Shown: positions 6,997-14,628, counted from the stretch's first letter. The stretch: 19,781 bases of DNA from JBBSIG01 sp038232215 (GCA_038232215.1 JBBSIG010000012.1:1-19781); one strand, 5' to 3'. Numbers and translations are program-made. The notes: generated by a model not told the origin, from the letters alone.

Positions 6997-7992
6997 GTGC
7001 GCCGACGGCGGGTCCTCGTGACCGGCGGCGCCGGCTTCATCTCCTCGAACTTCGTCCGGCATCTCCTGCGCGCGACGCCGTACGAGGTCGTCTCGCTCGA
7101 CGCGCTCACCTATGCGGGGAACATCGAGAACCTGGCTGACGTGCTCTCGCACGAGCGGCTCTCGTTCGTGCACGGCGACGTCCGGGACGCGGGGCTCGTA
7201 CGCGATCTCGTCGCCGGAGTGGACGTGATCGTCAACGCGGCCGCCGAGTCGCACGTGGAGAAGTCGATCGCCGAGGGAGCGTCCGAGTTCGTGACCACGA
7301 ACGTCGAGGGCACGCAGATCCTGCTGGACGCGATCCGGGAGACGCCGGTCGAGCGCTTCATCCTCATCTCCTCGAGCGAGGTCTACGGCACCGCCGAGAG
7401 CGCGCCCATGGACGAGACCCATCCGCTCAACCCCCGCAGTCCCTACGCGGCGACGAAGGCGGGCGGGGACCGGCTCGCGTACAGCTACTTCGTCACGTAC
7501 GGCCTGCCAATCGTGATCGTGCGTCCCTTCAACAACTATGGGCCGCGCCAGCACCCCGAGAAGGTCGTCCCGCGCTTCATCACGCAGGCCCTCGCGGGCG
7601 AGGCGCTCACCGTTCACGGCGACGGGCACGCGAGCCGCGACTGGCTCTACGTCGACGACGACGCCGAGGCGATCGAGGCGATCATCGAGACTCCGCTCGA
7701 GCGGGTCGCGGGCGAGGTGCTGAACGTCGCGACGGGTGTCGACCTCTCGGTCTCCGACGTCGCCGACGCCGTCCTCGCGGAGCTCGGCAAGCCGTCCTCG
7801 CTCCGCGTGCACGTCCCCGAGCGGCCCGGGCAGGTCGACCGTCACGTCGGCTCCACCGAGAAGGCCCGGGCGCTCACGGGCTGGGCGGCCCGGACCTCGT
7901 TCGAGGCGGGCCTCACGCGCACCGTCGCCTGGTATCGCGAGAATGAGGCCTGGTGGAGAGCGATCCGGAGCGCCCCCGCAAGCGTCTCCTAG
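6997..7992 (+). CDS. Nucleotide-sugar 4,6-dehydratase-like SDR (RmlB/LegB branch), extended SDR 2
   Basis: A 331-residue extended SDR starting at GTG 6997 immediately after the previous stop. LTYAGNIENLADV (38-50), AESHVEKSI and RSPYAATKAGGDRL (147-160, catalytic Y150 and K154) are hallmarks of the dTDP-glucose 4,6-dehydratase branch. RPFNNYGPRQHPEKVVPRFI and the HGDGHASRDWLYVDD segment are closer to LegB-type dehydratases. There are two departures. The cofactor motif reads GGAGFISS, with Ser replacing the third Gly. The catalytic Asp-Glu dyad of RmlB (TDEVYG) is SSEVYG (S127-E128). A 4,6-dehydratase remains the best call, but a different sugar or nucleotide is likely. The 4-keto product would suit the DegT aminotransferase at 9388. 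The end of the gene overlaps the next start by 40 bases. Confidence 0.82.
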   Translation: MRRRRVLVTGGAGFISSNFVRHLLRATPYEVVSLDALTYAGNIENLADVLSHERLSFVHGDVRDAGLVRDLVAGVDVIVNAAAESHVEKSIAEGASEFVTTNVEGTQILLDAIRETPVERFILISSSEVYGTAESAPMDETHPLNPRSPYAATKAGGDRLAYSYFVTYGLPIVIVRPFNNYGPRQHPEKVVPRFITQALAGEALTVHGDGHASRDWLYVDDDAEAIEAIIETPLERVAGEVLNVATGVDLSVSDVADAVLAELGKPSSLRVHVPERPGQVDRHVGSTEKARALTGWAARTSFEAGLTRTVAWYRENEAWWRAIRSAPASVS

Positions 7993-9158
7993 TCCTCGGG
8001 GCGGGCCCGGCCCAGCTCGGCCTTCTGGTGGCCGCCCGCGAGCGCGGCGACCTGTTCGTGATCGCCGCCGACCGCGACCCGAGCGCGCCGGGGCTCCGGT
8101 ACGCGGACCGGCGCGCGATCGTGTCGACGGAGGACGAGCCCGGGGTGCACCGGCTCGCCGAGGCTGAGCGAGTCGACGGGCTGATCGCCCCCGGAACCGA
8201 CTGGCCGCTCGGGATCGCGGCCCGCGTCGCGTCGCGGCTGCGGCTGCCCCACCCGCTCGCCCCGGAGACGGCCGTGCTCGCGATCTCGAAGCTGCGACAG
8301 CGCGAGCGTTTCGCCGAGCGCGGCGTGCCCCAGCCGCGCTGGCGGGTGCTCGCCGAGCCCGACGGCGACGTGGGCTTCCCGTGTGTCGTGAAGGCGCCCG
8401 ATCGCCAGGGACAGCGCGGACTCTCCTTCGTCGAGAGCCCGGCCGACCTGGGAGCGGCGATCGCCGAGGCGGTGGCGGCCTCGCGCGGCGGCACCTGCAT
8501 CGTCGAGGAGCTCGTCCCGGGCTCCGAGATCACGGTGAACGCGTTCTCGAGCGGCGGCCGCTTCGTTCCGCTCACCGTGACCGACCGGCTCACCGCGGAG
8601 CCGCCGGCCTTCGGCGTCGCGCTTGCGCACGTCTGGCCGAGCGAGTTCGCCGACCGCCGCGCCGTCGAGGTCGCCCGGCGCGCCGCCGAGGCGCTCGGCG
8701 TCCGCGACGGCCCCACCTACACGCAGCTGCGGATGGGCGCCTCGGGCCCCCAGGTGGTGGAGCTCGCCGCGCGGCTCGGGGGCGGGCACGACGCCGAGCT
8801 CTGCCGGGCGGCGCTCGGCGTCGACCTCAACGGCCTCGCCCTCGCCGCGGCGCTCGGCGAGAGGACGGACGAGCCGAGGCCGACCGAGCTCGTGGGCGGC
8901 GCGTGCGTCCGCTTCCTCGTGGCTCCGCCCGGCGAGCTGCGGGGCGTGCGCGGCGTCGAGGAGGCGGCCCGGCTGGACGGGGTGCTCGGCGTCGACGTCT
9001 ACCGGCGGCCCGGTCATCGCTTCCGGCGGCTCCTCACGGGCTCCGATCGAGCCGGCGCGATCCTGGCGGTGGGCAGCAGCCGCGGCGAGGCGCTCGAGCG
9101 AGCCGGGCGAGCGGCCGAGCTCGTTCGCCTCGACACGGCCGCCGAAGCGGTGGCGTAG
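7953..9158 (+). CDS. ATP-grasp ligase 2 (paralog of ATP-grasp 1)
   Basis: A 401-residue ATP-grasp protein whose GTG 7953 lies inside the last 40 bases of the dehydratase gene. No closer in-frame start precedes RLLVLGAGPAQLG, the N-terminal nucleotide-fold motif. Core motifs are CVVKAPDRQGQRG (144-156, K147), IVEELVPGSEITVN (183-196) and VVELAARLGGG (268-278, E270 and R274). Motif spacing nearly matches ATP-grasp 1, including the E-x-A-A-R variant, the PLTVTDRL/PLTLSDRL block and the C-terminal extra domain. The ATP-binding lysine and metal ligands are present, so it should be active. Family chemistry: amide/peptide ligation through an acyl-phosphate. Being in one operon with a dehydratase and a polyprenyl-phosphate GT2, it probably modifies an amino sugar or lipid-linked sugar. 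The alternative is synthesis of a dipeptide-like substituent. Confidence 0.86.
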   Translation: MESDPERPRKRLLVLGAGPAQLGLLVAARERGDLFVIAADRDPSAPGLRYADRRAIVSTEDEPGVHRLAEAERVDGLIAPGTDWPLGIAARVASRLRLPHPLAPETAVLAISKLRQRERFAERGVPQPRWRVLAEPDGDVGFPCVVKAPDRQGQRGLSFVESPADLGAAIAEAVAASRGGTCIVEELVPGSEITVNAFSSGGRFVPLTVTDRLTAEPPAFGVALAHVWPSEFADRRAVEVARRAAEALGVRDGPTYTQLRMGASGPQVVELAARLGGGHDAELCRAALGVDLNGLALAAALGERTDEPRPTELVGGACVRFLVAPPGELRGVRGVEEAARLDGVLGVDVYRRPGHRFRRLLTGSDRAGAILAVGSSRGEALERAGRAAELVRLDTAAEAVA

Positions 9159-9210
9159 GCGCGGCGCTGAGCCGCACCGAGCCCTTCAGCCAGGTCCTCG
9201 CCCCTGTCCA

Positions 9211-9234
9211 CTCCGACTCGGCAGCAGTCGGGAG
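9211..9234. terminator. Hairpin after ATP-grasp 2, possible terminator
   Basis: CCGACT (9213-9218) and AGTCGG (9226-9231) form a 6-bp stem with a 7-base loop. CTC and GAG extend it across one bulged base. It lies in the 229-base gap before the next promoter and lacks a U-tract. Confidence 0.35.
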
Positions 9235-9326
9235 CCGTTCGGCGTCGCTCGCCACGTCCGTACGAGGCATGTCTCTGCCCCAGGGCGCTGGACCTGGCTC
9301 GCGGGGAGCGGTCCGTCGTCACGTCT

Positions 9327-9362
9327 CGGTCGGTGTCGGCTCGAGGGGGAGGGGGCCGACCG
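9327..9362. repeat. Inverted repeat upstream of aminotransferase 2 promoter
   Basis: CGGTCGG (9327-9333) and CCGACCG (9356-9362) are perfect 7-bp arms 22 bases apart, ending 11 bases before the -10 box at 9374. It could be an operator or a chance feature of GC-rich DNA. Confidence 0.3.
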
Positions 9363-9373
9363 GCGCCGCTCGT

Positions 9374-9379
9374 TACCCT
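9374..9379 (+). promoter_or_regulatory. -10 box of aminotransferase 2, leaderless
   Basis: TACCCT ends eight bases before ATG 9388, which fits transcription starting at or within one base of the start codon. No clear -35 is seen. Confidence 0.5.
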
Positions 9380-9387
9380 CTCTCGCC

Positions 9388-10521
9388 ATGCAGAGGACCT
9401 CGGCCCGACGAGCGACGCCGCTCGGCTTCCAGCCCCCGGCCGTGGGCGAGGAGGAGATCGAGGCCGTCACCGAGGCGCTCCGCTCGGGCTGGCTCACCAC
9501 CGGCCCGCGCGCCGCGGAGCTCGAGCGACGCTTCGCCGAGTACCTCGGAGCCCGGCACGTGCTGGCCGTCTCCTCGGGGACGGCGGCCCTCCACCTCTCG
9601 CTGCTCGCCCTCGGGATCGGCCCGGGCGACGAGGTGATCACGACCCCGATCACCTGGCCTGCGACGGCCAACGTCGTCGTCCACGCAGGCGCGACGCCGG
9701 TCTTCGCCGACGTCTGCGAGACGACCCTGAACCTCGACCCGGCGCGCGCCGCAGAGCTGGTCACCGAGCGGACGAAGGCGATCGTGCCCGTCCACCTCGC
9801 GGGCGCGCCGTGCGACCTGGACGCGATCCACGCGCTCGGCGTACCCGTCGTCGAGGATGCGGCGCACGCGGCGGAGAGCGCCTACCGGGGCCGCAAGATC
9901 GGGACGCTCTCCGACGCGACCTGCTTCTCGCTCTACGCGACGAAGAACATCGCCGGCGGCGAGGGCGGCCTGATCGCGACCGAGCGAGACGACGTGGCGC
10001 GCGCGGTCGAGAGCCTGCGCCTGATGCGCCGCGGAGACGGCTCGCTGTACGACGTCACCGTGCCGGGCTACAAGGCGAACCTGCCCGACGTCCTGGCCGC
10101 GATCGCGCTGTGCCAGCTCGACAAGGTCGACCGTCACGCGGCGATCAGGGCGCGTCAGTTCGCGCTCTACGACGAGGCGCTGGCGGAGCTCGACGGGATC
10201 GAGCCGCTCCCGCGCGACGCCCGCGACACGCACGCGCTGCACCTGTACGTCGTGCGGATCGATGCCGAGCGGGCAGGCGCGACCCGCGACGAGTACCAGC
10301 GCGCCCTCGCAGAGGAGCGGATCGCGACGAGCATCCATTTCCTCCCGGTCCACCGGCTCACCTGGTACCGCGAGCGCTACCCGGAGCAGGCTCCGCTCCC
10401 GGTGGCCGAGCGAGCCGGCACGGAGATCCTGTCGCTGCCGCTGTCGCCGGCCCACTCGGACGAGGACATCGCGGACGTCGTCGACGCGCTGGGCCGCATC
10501 CGCACCGCCTTCGTCTCGTGA
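9388..10521 (+). CDS. DegT/DnrJ/EryC1/StrS-family PLP aminotransferase 2
   Basis: A 377-residue sugar aminotransferase. ATG 9388 follows a TACCCT box, and the open frame upstream (to 8623) is the out-of-frame shadow of ATP-grasp 2. Motifs are SGWLTTGP (33-40, ArnB/PglE-like), SSGTAALHL (62-70), VEDAAHAAES with D157, and CFSLYATKNIAGGEGG with catalytic K186. GYKANLPDVLAAIALCQL near 230-250 is the usual C-terminal substrate region. It is closer to the ArnB/PglE/LegC type than aminotransferase 1. The family makes 4-amino-4,6-dideoxy or 4-amino-4-deoxy nucleotide sugars. Inference: it uses the product of the 6997-7992 dehydratase although it has its own promoter. It overlaps the next gene as GTGA. 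Confidence 0.9.
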   Translation: MQRTSARRATPLGFQPPAVGEEEIEAVTEALRSGWLTTGPRAAELERRFAEYLGARHVLAVSSGTAALHLSLLALGIGPGDEVITTPITWPATANVVVHAGATPVFADVCETTLNLDPARAAELVTERTKAIVPVHLAGAPCDLDAIHALGVPVVEDAAHAAESAYRGRKIGTLSDATCFSLYATKNIAGGEGGLIATERDDVARAVESLRLMRRGDGSLYDVTVPGYKANLPDVLAAIALCQLDKVDRHAAIRARQFALYDEALAELDGIEPLPRDARDTHALHLYVVRIDAERAGATRDEYQRALAEERIATSIHFLPVHRLTWYRERYPEQAPLPVAERAGTEILSLPLSPAHSDEDIADVVDALGRIRTAFVS

Positions 10522-11516
10522 CTCGACGGCTCGCCCGCCGCGCCGCGACGCTCGCCGTCACGGGTCTCGGCGCGGCCTATCTCCTGTGGAAGACCGACGT
10601 CTCGCAGACGGCTCGGATCCTCGGAGACGCGGACGTCGGCTCGTTCCTCGCGGCCTGCGCGATCATGACCGTGACGGTGTGGCCGATGGCGTGGCGCTGG
10701 CAGCGGCTGCTCCGCGCGCGCTCGATCGACGACGGGCTGCCCTGGCTGACCCGCGCCTACCTCGTCTCCTACACGGCCGGCCAGGTGCTGCCGACCTCGA
10801 TCGGCGGCGACGCGATGCGGATCTACGAGGCCAGCCGCCGGCATCCCGGAAACGGGGGCCCGATCGCGGGCGCGGTGCTCCTCGAGCGGGCGCTCGGCGG
10901 CGCGGCGACGCTGCTCCTCGCCGCGATCGGCTTCGGCCTCGCCCTCGGCCGCTACGACGTCGGGGCCTACCTCTGGGTGGAGGGGGTCTTCGTCCTCGGG
11001 ACGGTGGTGCTCGGCGTCGGCCTCTTCTCCCGCTCGGCCCGGCGCCCCCTGCGCCGCCTCGTCCCGCTCCTCCGCCCGTTTCGCCTCGAGCGGCCGCTCC
11101 GGGCCGTGTACGAAGGGATGCACGCGTACCGGCAGAACGCCGCGCTCCTGCTCGGCGTCTTCCTGCTCACGCTCGCGATCCAGTCGGTGCGCGTGCTTGC
11201 GATCTGGCTCGCCGGGCGGTCGGTCGGCGTCGACCTCTCGCCGCGCCCCTACTACGTGATGGGGCCGCTCCTCTTCCTCGTCATGCTCGTCCCCTTCACG
11301 GTCAACGGGCTTGCGGTTCGCGAGTCGTTCTTCGTCAGCTTCCTCGGCAACCTCCACGTGAGTGCTGACGCGGCCTTCGCGACGGGCTTCCTCTTCTTCC
11401 TCGTCACGGTCGCGCTCGCGCTTCCCGGCGCCGTCATCCTAGTCGTGGAAAATGCCGCGCATTGTCCACGGAGGGGCTTGTCCCCTCGCTCCGCTCGTGA
11501 GAAGAGGGAGACCTGA
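10518..11516 (+). CDS. Flippase-like integral membrane protein (lysylphosphatidylglycerol synthase TM / UPF0104 domain)
   Basis: A 332-residue multi-helix protein. GTG 10518 overlaps the aminotransferase stop as GTGA. The sequence has about eight hydrophobic segments. VLPTSIGGDAMRIYEASR is the signature of the LPG_synthase_TM/UPF0104 family, with the conserved Pro-Gly-Gly-Asp-x-x-Arg, followed by AGAVLLERALGG. LVPFTVNGLAVRESFFVSFL is the second conserved block, near the C-terminus. The charged tail after about residue 310 is unrelated and arginine-rich. Members in glycan loci are proposed lipid or lipid-linked sugar translocases, which is not proven for most. Inference: it moves a polyprenyl-linked (amino)sugar across the membrane for the GT-C enzymes. 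It has no LPG synthase catalytic domain. Confidence 0.82.
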   Translation: MTRRLARRAATLAVTGLGAAYLLWKTDVSQTARILGDADVGSFLAACAIMTVTVWPMAWRWQRLLRARSIDDGLPWLTRAYLVSYTAGQVLPTSIGGDAMRIYEASRRHPGNGGPIAGAVLLERALGGAATLLLAAIGFGLALGRYDVGAYLWVEGVFVLGTVVLGVGLFSRSARRPLRRLVPLLRPFRLERPLRAVYEGMHAYRQNAALLLGVFLLTLAIQSVRVLAIWLAGRSVGVDLSPRPYYVMGPLLFLVMLVPFTVNGLAVRESFFVSFLGNLHVSADAAFATGFLFFLVTVALALPGAVILVVENAAHCPRRGLSPRSAREKRET

Positions 11517-11542
11517 GCGAGCCCTCGGCACAGTCGGCGTCC

Positions 11543-12418
11543 GTGGTGGTCGTCACGTACAACGCCCTCCCCTACCTCGAGCCGTGCCTCGCGAGCGCTC
11601 GCCCGCACGAGACCATCGTTGTCGACAACGGCTCGACGGACGGCACGCTCGAGCTCGTGCGCGAGCGCTTTCCGGAGATGCACGTGGTCGAGCAGGGCAA
11701 CCGCGGCCTCGCTGCCGGCTGGAACGCGGGCCTCCGCCTCGCCCGGGGACGGTACGCGCTGCTCCTGAACGCCGACGCCTGGCTGCTCGCGGACGCCGTC
11801 GATCGTCTCGTGGCGTTCGCCGACGCGCACCCGGAGGCGGCCGTCGTCGGTCCCCGACTCCTGAACGCGGACGGGACCCTGCAACGCTCGGTGCGCGGCT
11901 TCCCGACGCTCTGGCGGCTCGCCACGGAGTATCTGTTCCTCCGTAAGCTCGCGCCCCGCTCCAGTGCCCTGAACGCGTTCTACGCCGGGGGCTTCGACCA
12001 TGCGAGCGTGCGCGAGGTCGACTCCGTGCTGGGCGCCTGCATGCTCGTCCGCCGTCGGGCGGTCGACGCCGTCGGCCCGGCCGACGAGCGCTTCTTCCTC
12101 TTCAGCGAGGAGACAGACTGGCACTACCGGCTGCGGGCGGCCGGCTGGAAGGTGCTGTTCTACCCCGGCGCCGAGGCGGTGCACGTGGGCGGGGCGTCGC
12201 ACGGCGGGCGGATGTACAGGGACAATCTCCGCGGGCTCCTGCTCTTCTTCGCCAAGCATCGCGGGCCGCGCGAGGCCGATCGCGCCCGCCGGCTGCTCGT
12301 CGCCTCGCTGCGTCTGCGCGCGCTCCTCTTCCGCGGCGAGCGCGGGCGAACGTACGGCGACGCGGCCCGCTGGCTCGCCTCGAGCTCGGCGGCCGGCCTG
12401 CTGGACGCGCGGCGTTGA
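11543..12418 (+). CDS. GT2 glycosyltransferase, WbbL/rhamnosyltransferase-like
   Basis: A cytoplasmic GT-A enzyme, 291 residues from GTG 11543. The frame continues in-phase up to a CTG at 11513 that overlaps the flippase stop as CTGA and adds SEPSAQSASV, so the true start may be that CTG. Motifs are VVVTYNALPYLEPCL (strand 1), IVVDNGSTDGT (nucleotide site), NRGLAAGWNAGLR, LLLNADAWL (the NxD form of the metal site) and FFLFSEETDWHYRLRAAGW (acceptor/catalytic block EExDW). This pattern is typical of dTDP-rhamnosyltransferases such as WbbL, but donor specificity cannot be read. It probably extends a lipid-linked oligosaccharide. The TTGA overlap couples it to the GT-C gene. Confidence 0.87.
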   Translation: MVVVTYNALPYLEPCLASARPHETIVVDNGSTDGTLELVRERFPEMHVVEQGNRGLAAGWNAGLRLARGRYALLLNADAWLLADAVDRLVAFADAHPEAAVVGPRLLNADGTLQRSVRGFPTLWRLATEYLFLRKLAPRSSALNAFYAGGFDHASVREVDSVLGACMLVRRRAVDAVGPADERFFLFSEETDWHYRLRAAGWKVLFYPGAEAVHVGGASHGGRMYRDNLRGLLLFFAKHRGPREADRARRLLVASLRLRALLFRGERGRTYGDAARWLASSSAAGLLDARR

Positions 12419-14424
12419 TCCGGCTCGCCGTCGCGCTCGCGGCGCTCGCCGAACTCGCGCTCGTCCGCCTGCTCCCCGAGACGGGCGGCGGCCTCTACCT
12501 CCGGCTCGCGGCCGCCACGATCGTCGTGCTGCTCCCGGGTGGGCTGGTCGCGGAGGCGCTCGGACGCCGCAGCACGTCGGCGACGATCGTGTGGATGCTC
12601 GCCGCCCTCGCGGGTGCGCTCGCCGTCACGTTCGCGGCGCGCTCGTCGCTCTCGCTGACCCTGCTCCTGCTGGCGGTGGTGTCGATCGCCGCCGCTCCGC
12701 TCGCTCTGCTCCGGAAGCGACCGCGGCGCCTGCGCGGCAGCGGCCTCTTCCTCGTCGCGGGGGCCGCGCTCGGAGTGGCGCTCTGGCACGTGGCCGGGCA
12801 CGTCGACGGCGACGCCCTCTTCCACCTCGCGCGCGTCCGCAAGCTCGAGGCGCTCTCCGAGCTCTCGCTGCGAGGCGTGGACGAGTTCCGAGACGGCGGG
12901 CTCCACCCCGGGTACGCATTCCCGCTCTGGCACGGCCTGCTCGCGGTGGTCGCCCGCTTGGCCGGGGTCGACCCCGCCGACGTCGTCCTCCACGAGCCGA
13001 GCCTGCTGGCGCCGCTCGCGCTCGTCGTCGCCTACGAGGCGGGAACGAGGCTGTTCGCGTCCCGTCTCGCAGGCGCTTCGGTGGCGCTGGCTCAGGTCGC
13101 GCTGAGCGCGCTCGCGGCGGGTCACGGGGGCGGCTACCGCGTCCTCTCGCTGCCCGGGACGGCGGCCCGACAGCTGCTCGCGCTCGCCGCTCTCGCGCTC
13201 GTCTTCGAGGCGCTCGACGATCGCTCGTGGCGCTCGCTCGCGTCGGTCGCCGCGGCCGGTCTCGTGCTCACCCTCGTCCATCCCACCTACGCCCTCTTCC
13301 TGCTCGTGCCGCTCGGCGGCTCTCTCGTCGCCCGGGCTCTGCTGGAGCGGCGCGACCTGGGTGCGCTGGCCGCCGCGGTCGCCGCCTTCGCCCTGCCGAC
13401 GGGAGCGGTCGTCGCCTGGTTGCTGCCACTCGTGCGCGAGGCGGCCTCGTACCGGCCCTCGGCGACCGTGCGCTGCGGCGCCGAGCACGGTGTCGCCCGC
13501 TACGCGAACCAGCTCGACGTGTTCTCGTGCCATTCGTACCGCCTCGCCCCGGAGGTGCTGGGGCGGGGGGGCGCGATCGCGGTCGCCGCACTCTGCCTCG
13601 TGCCGCTCGCCGCGCTCGCGGCGCGACGGCGCTGGGCCGCGTACGTGCTCGGCGGATCGCTCGCAGTGCTCGGGCTGATGCTCGTGCCGTTCCTCTTCAC
13701 GGCGCTCGCCGACACCGTCTCGCTCTCACAGGCCCGTCGTGCGGCGGGGTTCTTCCCCTTCTCCTTCGCGCTCGCCGGTGGGATCGTCGTGCTCACCCGC
13801 GCGCTCGGGCCGCTCGTGCTGCCGGCGGCGCTCGCGGCCGGGATCGCGCTGCAGGCGCTCTACCCCGGCGACTTCAGCTACCGCTTCGAGCACGGCGGGC
13901 CGGCGCTCGCCACCTGGCTCGCCGCGCTCGGCGGGGGCGGCGCGCTCGTCGCGGCCGCCGTTCACCGCCGGCCCGTCGCTCTCGAGCGCCCGGATGTCCT
14001 CTCCCTCCTCGCCGCCGTGCTCTTTGTCGCTCCGGTCGCCGTGCACGGCCTCGGCGAGTGGACGCCGCCGAGCCGGCCCTCGGCGACGGCGCTGCCCACG
14101 GGTCTCGTGGCCGCCCTGCGCCGCGAGGTGCCCGAGCGAGGAGTCGTCCTCTCCGACGTCGAGACGAGCTACCTGATCGCCGCGGCCGCGCCGGTCTACG
14201 TCGCGTCGGCCCCGCCGGCGCACGTCGCGGACACGGGCCAGAACCGGCCGTACGAGCGGGCGGAGGACACGGAGCGTTTTCTCCGCACGGGCGACCTCGA
14301 GCTGGCGCGCCGCTACGGCGCGGGCTGGATCGTGCTCGACGGGAAGCGCACGCGCCTGAGGCTACCGCTGCCCCTGTTCTACGGCGACGAGCGCTACGCG
14401 CTCTACCGGCTCGGGCAGGGCTGA
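12415..14424 (+). CDS. Large polytopic membrane protein, GT-C glycosyltransferase-like
   Basis: A 669-residue protein with a TTG start overlapping the GT2 stop as TTGA. It has a dozen or more hydrophobic segments in the first 530 residues and an extracytoplasmic C-terminal part of about 120 residues. After the first four helices, a loop carries HVDGDALFHLARVRKLE (D131, D133, H137), the acidic pair expected in the first external loop of GT-C enzymes that use polyprenyl-phosphate sugars. RCGAEHG and FSCHSY give two cysteines in a second external loop, possibly a disulfide. It has no strong resemblance to ArnT or PMT, so the acceptor is unknown. Inference: it transfers a lipid-linked sugar on the outer face. 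The last 63 bases overlap an antisense zinc-ribbon gene. Confidence 0.75.
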   Translation: MIRLAVALAALAELALVRLLPETGGGLYLRLAAATIVVLLPGGLVAEALGRRSTSATIVWMLAALAGALAVTFAARSSLSLTLLLLAVVSIAAAPLALLRKRPRRLRGSGLFLVAGAALGVALWHVAGHVDGDALFHLARVRKLEALSELSLRGVDEFRDGGLHPGYAFPLWHGLLAVVARLAGVDPADVVLHEPSLLAPLALVVAYEAGTRLFASRLAGASVALAQVALSALAAGHGGGYRVLSLPGTAARQLLALAALALVFEALDDRSWRSLASVAAAGLVLTLVHPTYALFLLVPLGGSLVARALLERRDLGALAAAVAAFALPTGAVVAWLLPLVREAASYRPSATVRCGAEHGVARYANQLDVFSCHSYRLAPEVLGRGGAIAVAALCLVPLAALAARRRWAAYVLGGSLAVLGLMLVPFLFTALADTVSLSQARRAAGFFPFSFALAGGIVVLTRALGPLVLPAALAAGIALQALYPGDFSYRFEHGGPALATWLAALGGGGALVAAAVHRRPVALERPDVLSLLAAVLFVAPVAVHGLGEWTPPSRPSATALPTGLVAALRREVPERGVVLSDVETSYLIAAAAPVYVASAPPAHVADTGQNRPYERAEDTERFLRTGDLELARRYGAGWIVLDGKRTRLRLPLPLFYGDERYALYRLGQG

Positions 14425-14556
14425 GGGCGGGCAGCCGGCGTCGCCCTCGCAGCAGCCGAGCTTGAGCCGGCAGCGCGGGCACTGCCACGTCTGCTGGCGC
14501 CACTCCATCGAGGCGCCGCAGCGCAGGCAGGGCTCGGTGACTGCCGAGGCGGGCAA
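14362..14556 (-). CDS. Small zinc-ribbon protein, 64 aa
   Basis: The minus-strand frame from TTG 14556 gives PASAVTEPCLRCG, then ASMEWRQQTWQCPRCR and GCCEGDAGCPP. CLRC and CPRC are spaced like the two knuckles of a zinc ribbon, and GCCEG is a further cysteine cluster. Such small C-x-x-C...MEWR...C-P-x-C...GCCEG proteins look familiar from high-GC actinobacteria but have no function I can name. A GTG at 14568 is an alternative start. TAACGT (14572-14567 on the minus strand) could be the -10. Its final 21 codons run antisense to the end of the GT-C gene. The same frame is open far upstream, but that part has no cysteine pattern and lies antisense to the GT4 gene. Confidence 0.62.
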   Translation of the reverse strand: MPASAVTEPCLRCGASMEWRQQTWQCPRCRLKLGCCEGDAGCPPSALPEPVERVALVAVEQGQR

Positions 14557-14615
14557 GCGCCCGGGCACGTTACGCCCCGGGCCGGTCGCCGGGCGCCCGA
14601 CGCGCCGACGCCCCG

Positions 14616-14621
14616 TACCAT
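14616..14621 (+). promoter_or_regulatory. -10 box of the GT4 gene, leaderless
   Basis: TACCAT ends exactly seven bases before GTG 14629. There is no purine-rich ribosome site in between. Confidence 0.55.
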
Positions 14622-14628
14622 CGCCGGC

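Noticed and set aside
5950..7845. 631-codon minus-strand open frame
   Set aside because: Antisense to the ArnC-like and dehydratase genes, which have clear motifs. The frame has none.
11470..11486. GAGGGG-cttgt-CCCCTC hairpin near the end of the flippase gene as a terminator
   Set aside because: It is inside the coding region, has no T-run, and the following GT2 gene is tightly coupled.
12000..14465. 821-codon plus-strand frame
   Set aside because: Out of phase with the GT2 and GT-C genes, and extremely Arg/Ala-rich where the real frame is hydrophobic and carries GT motifs.
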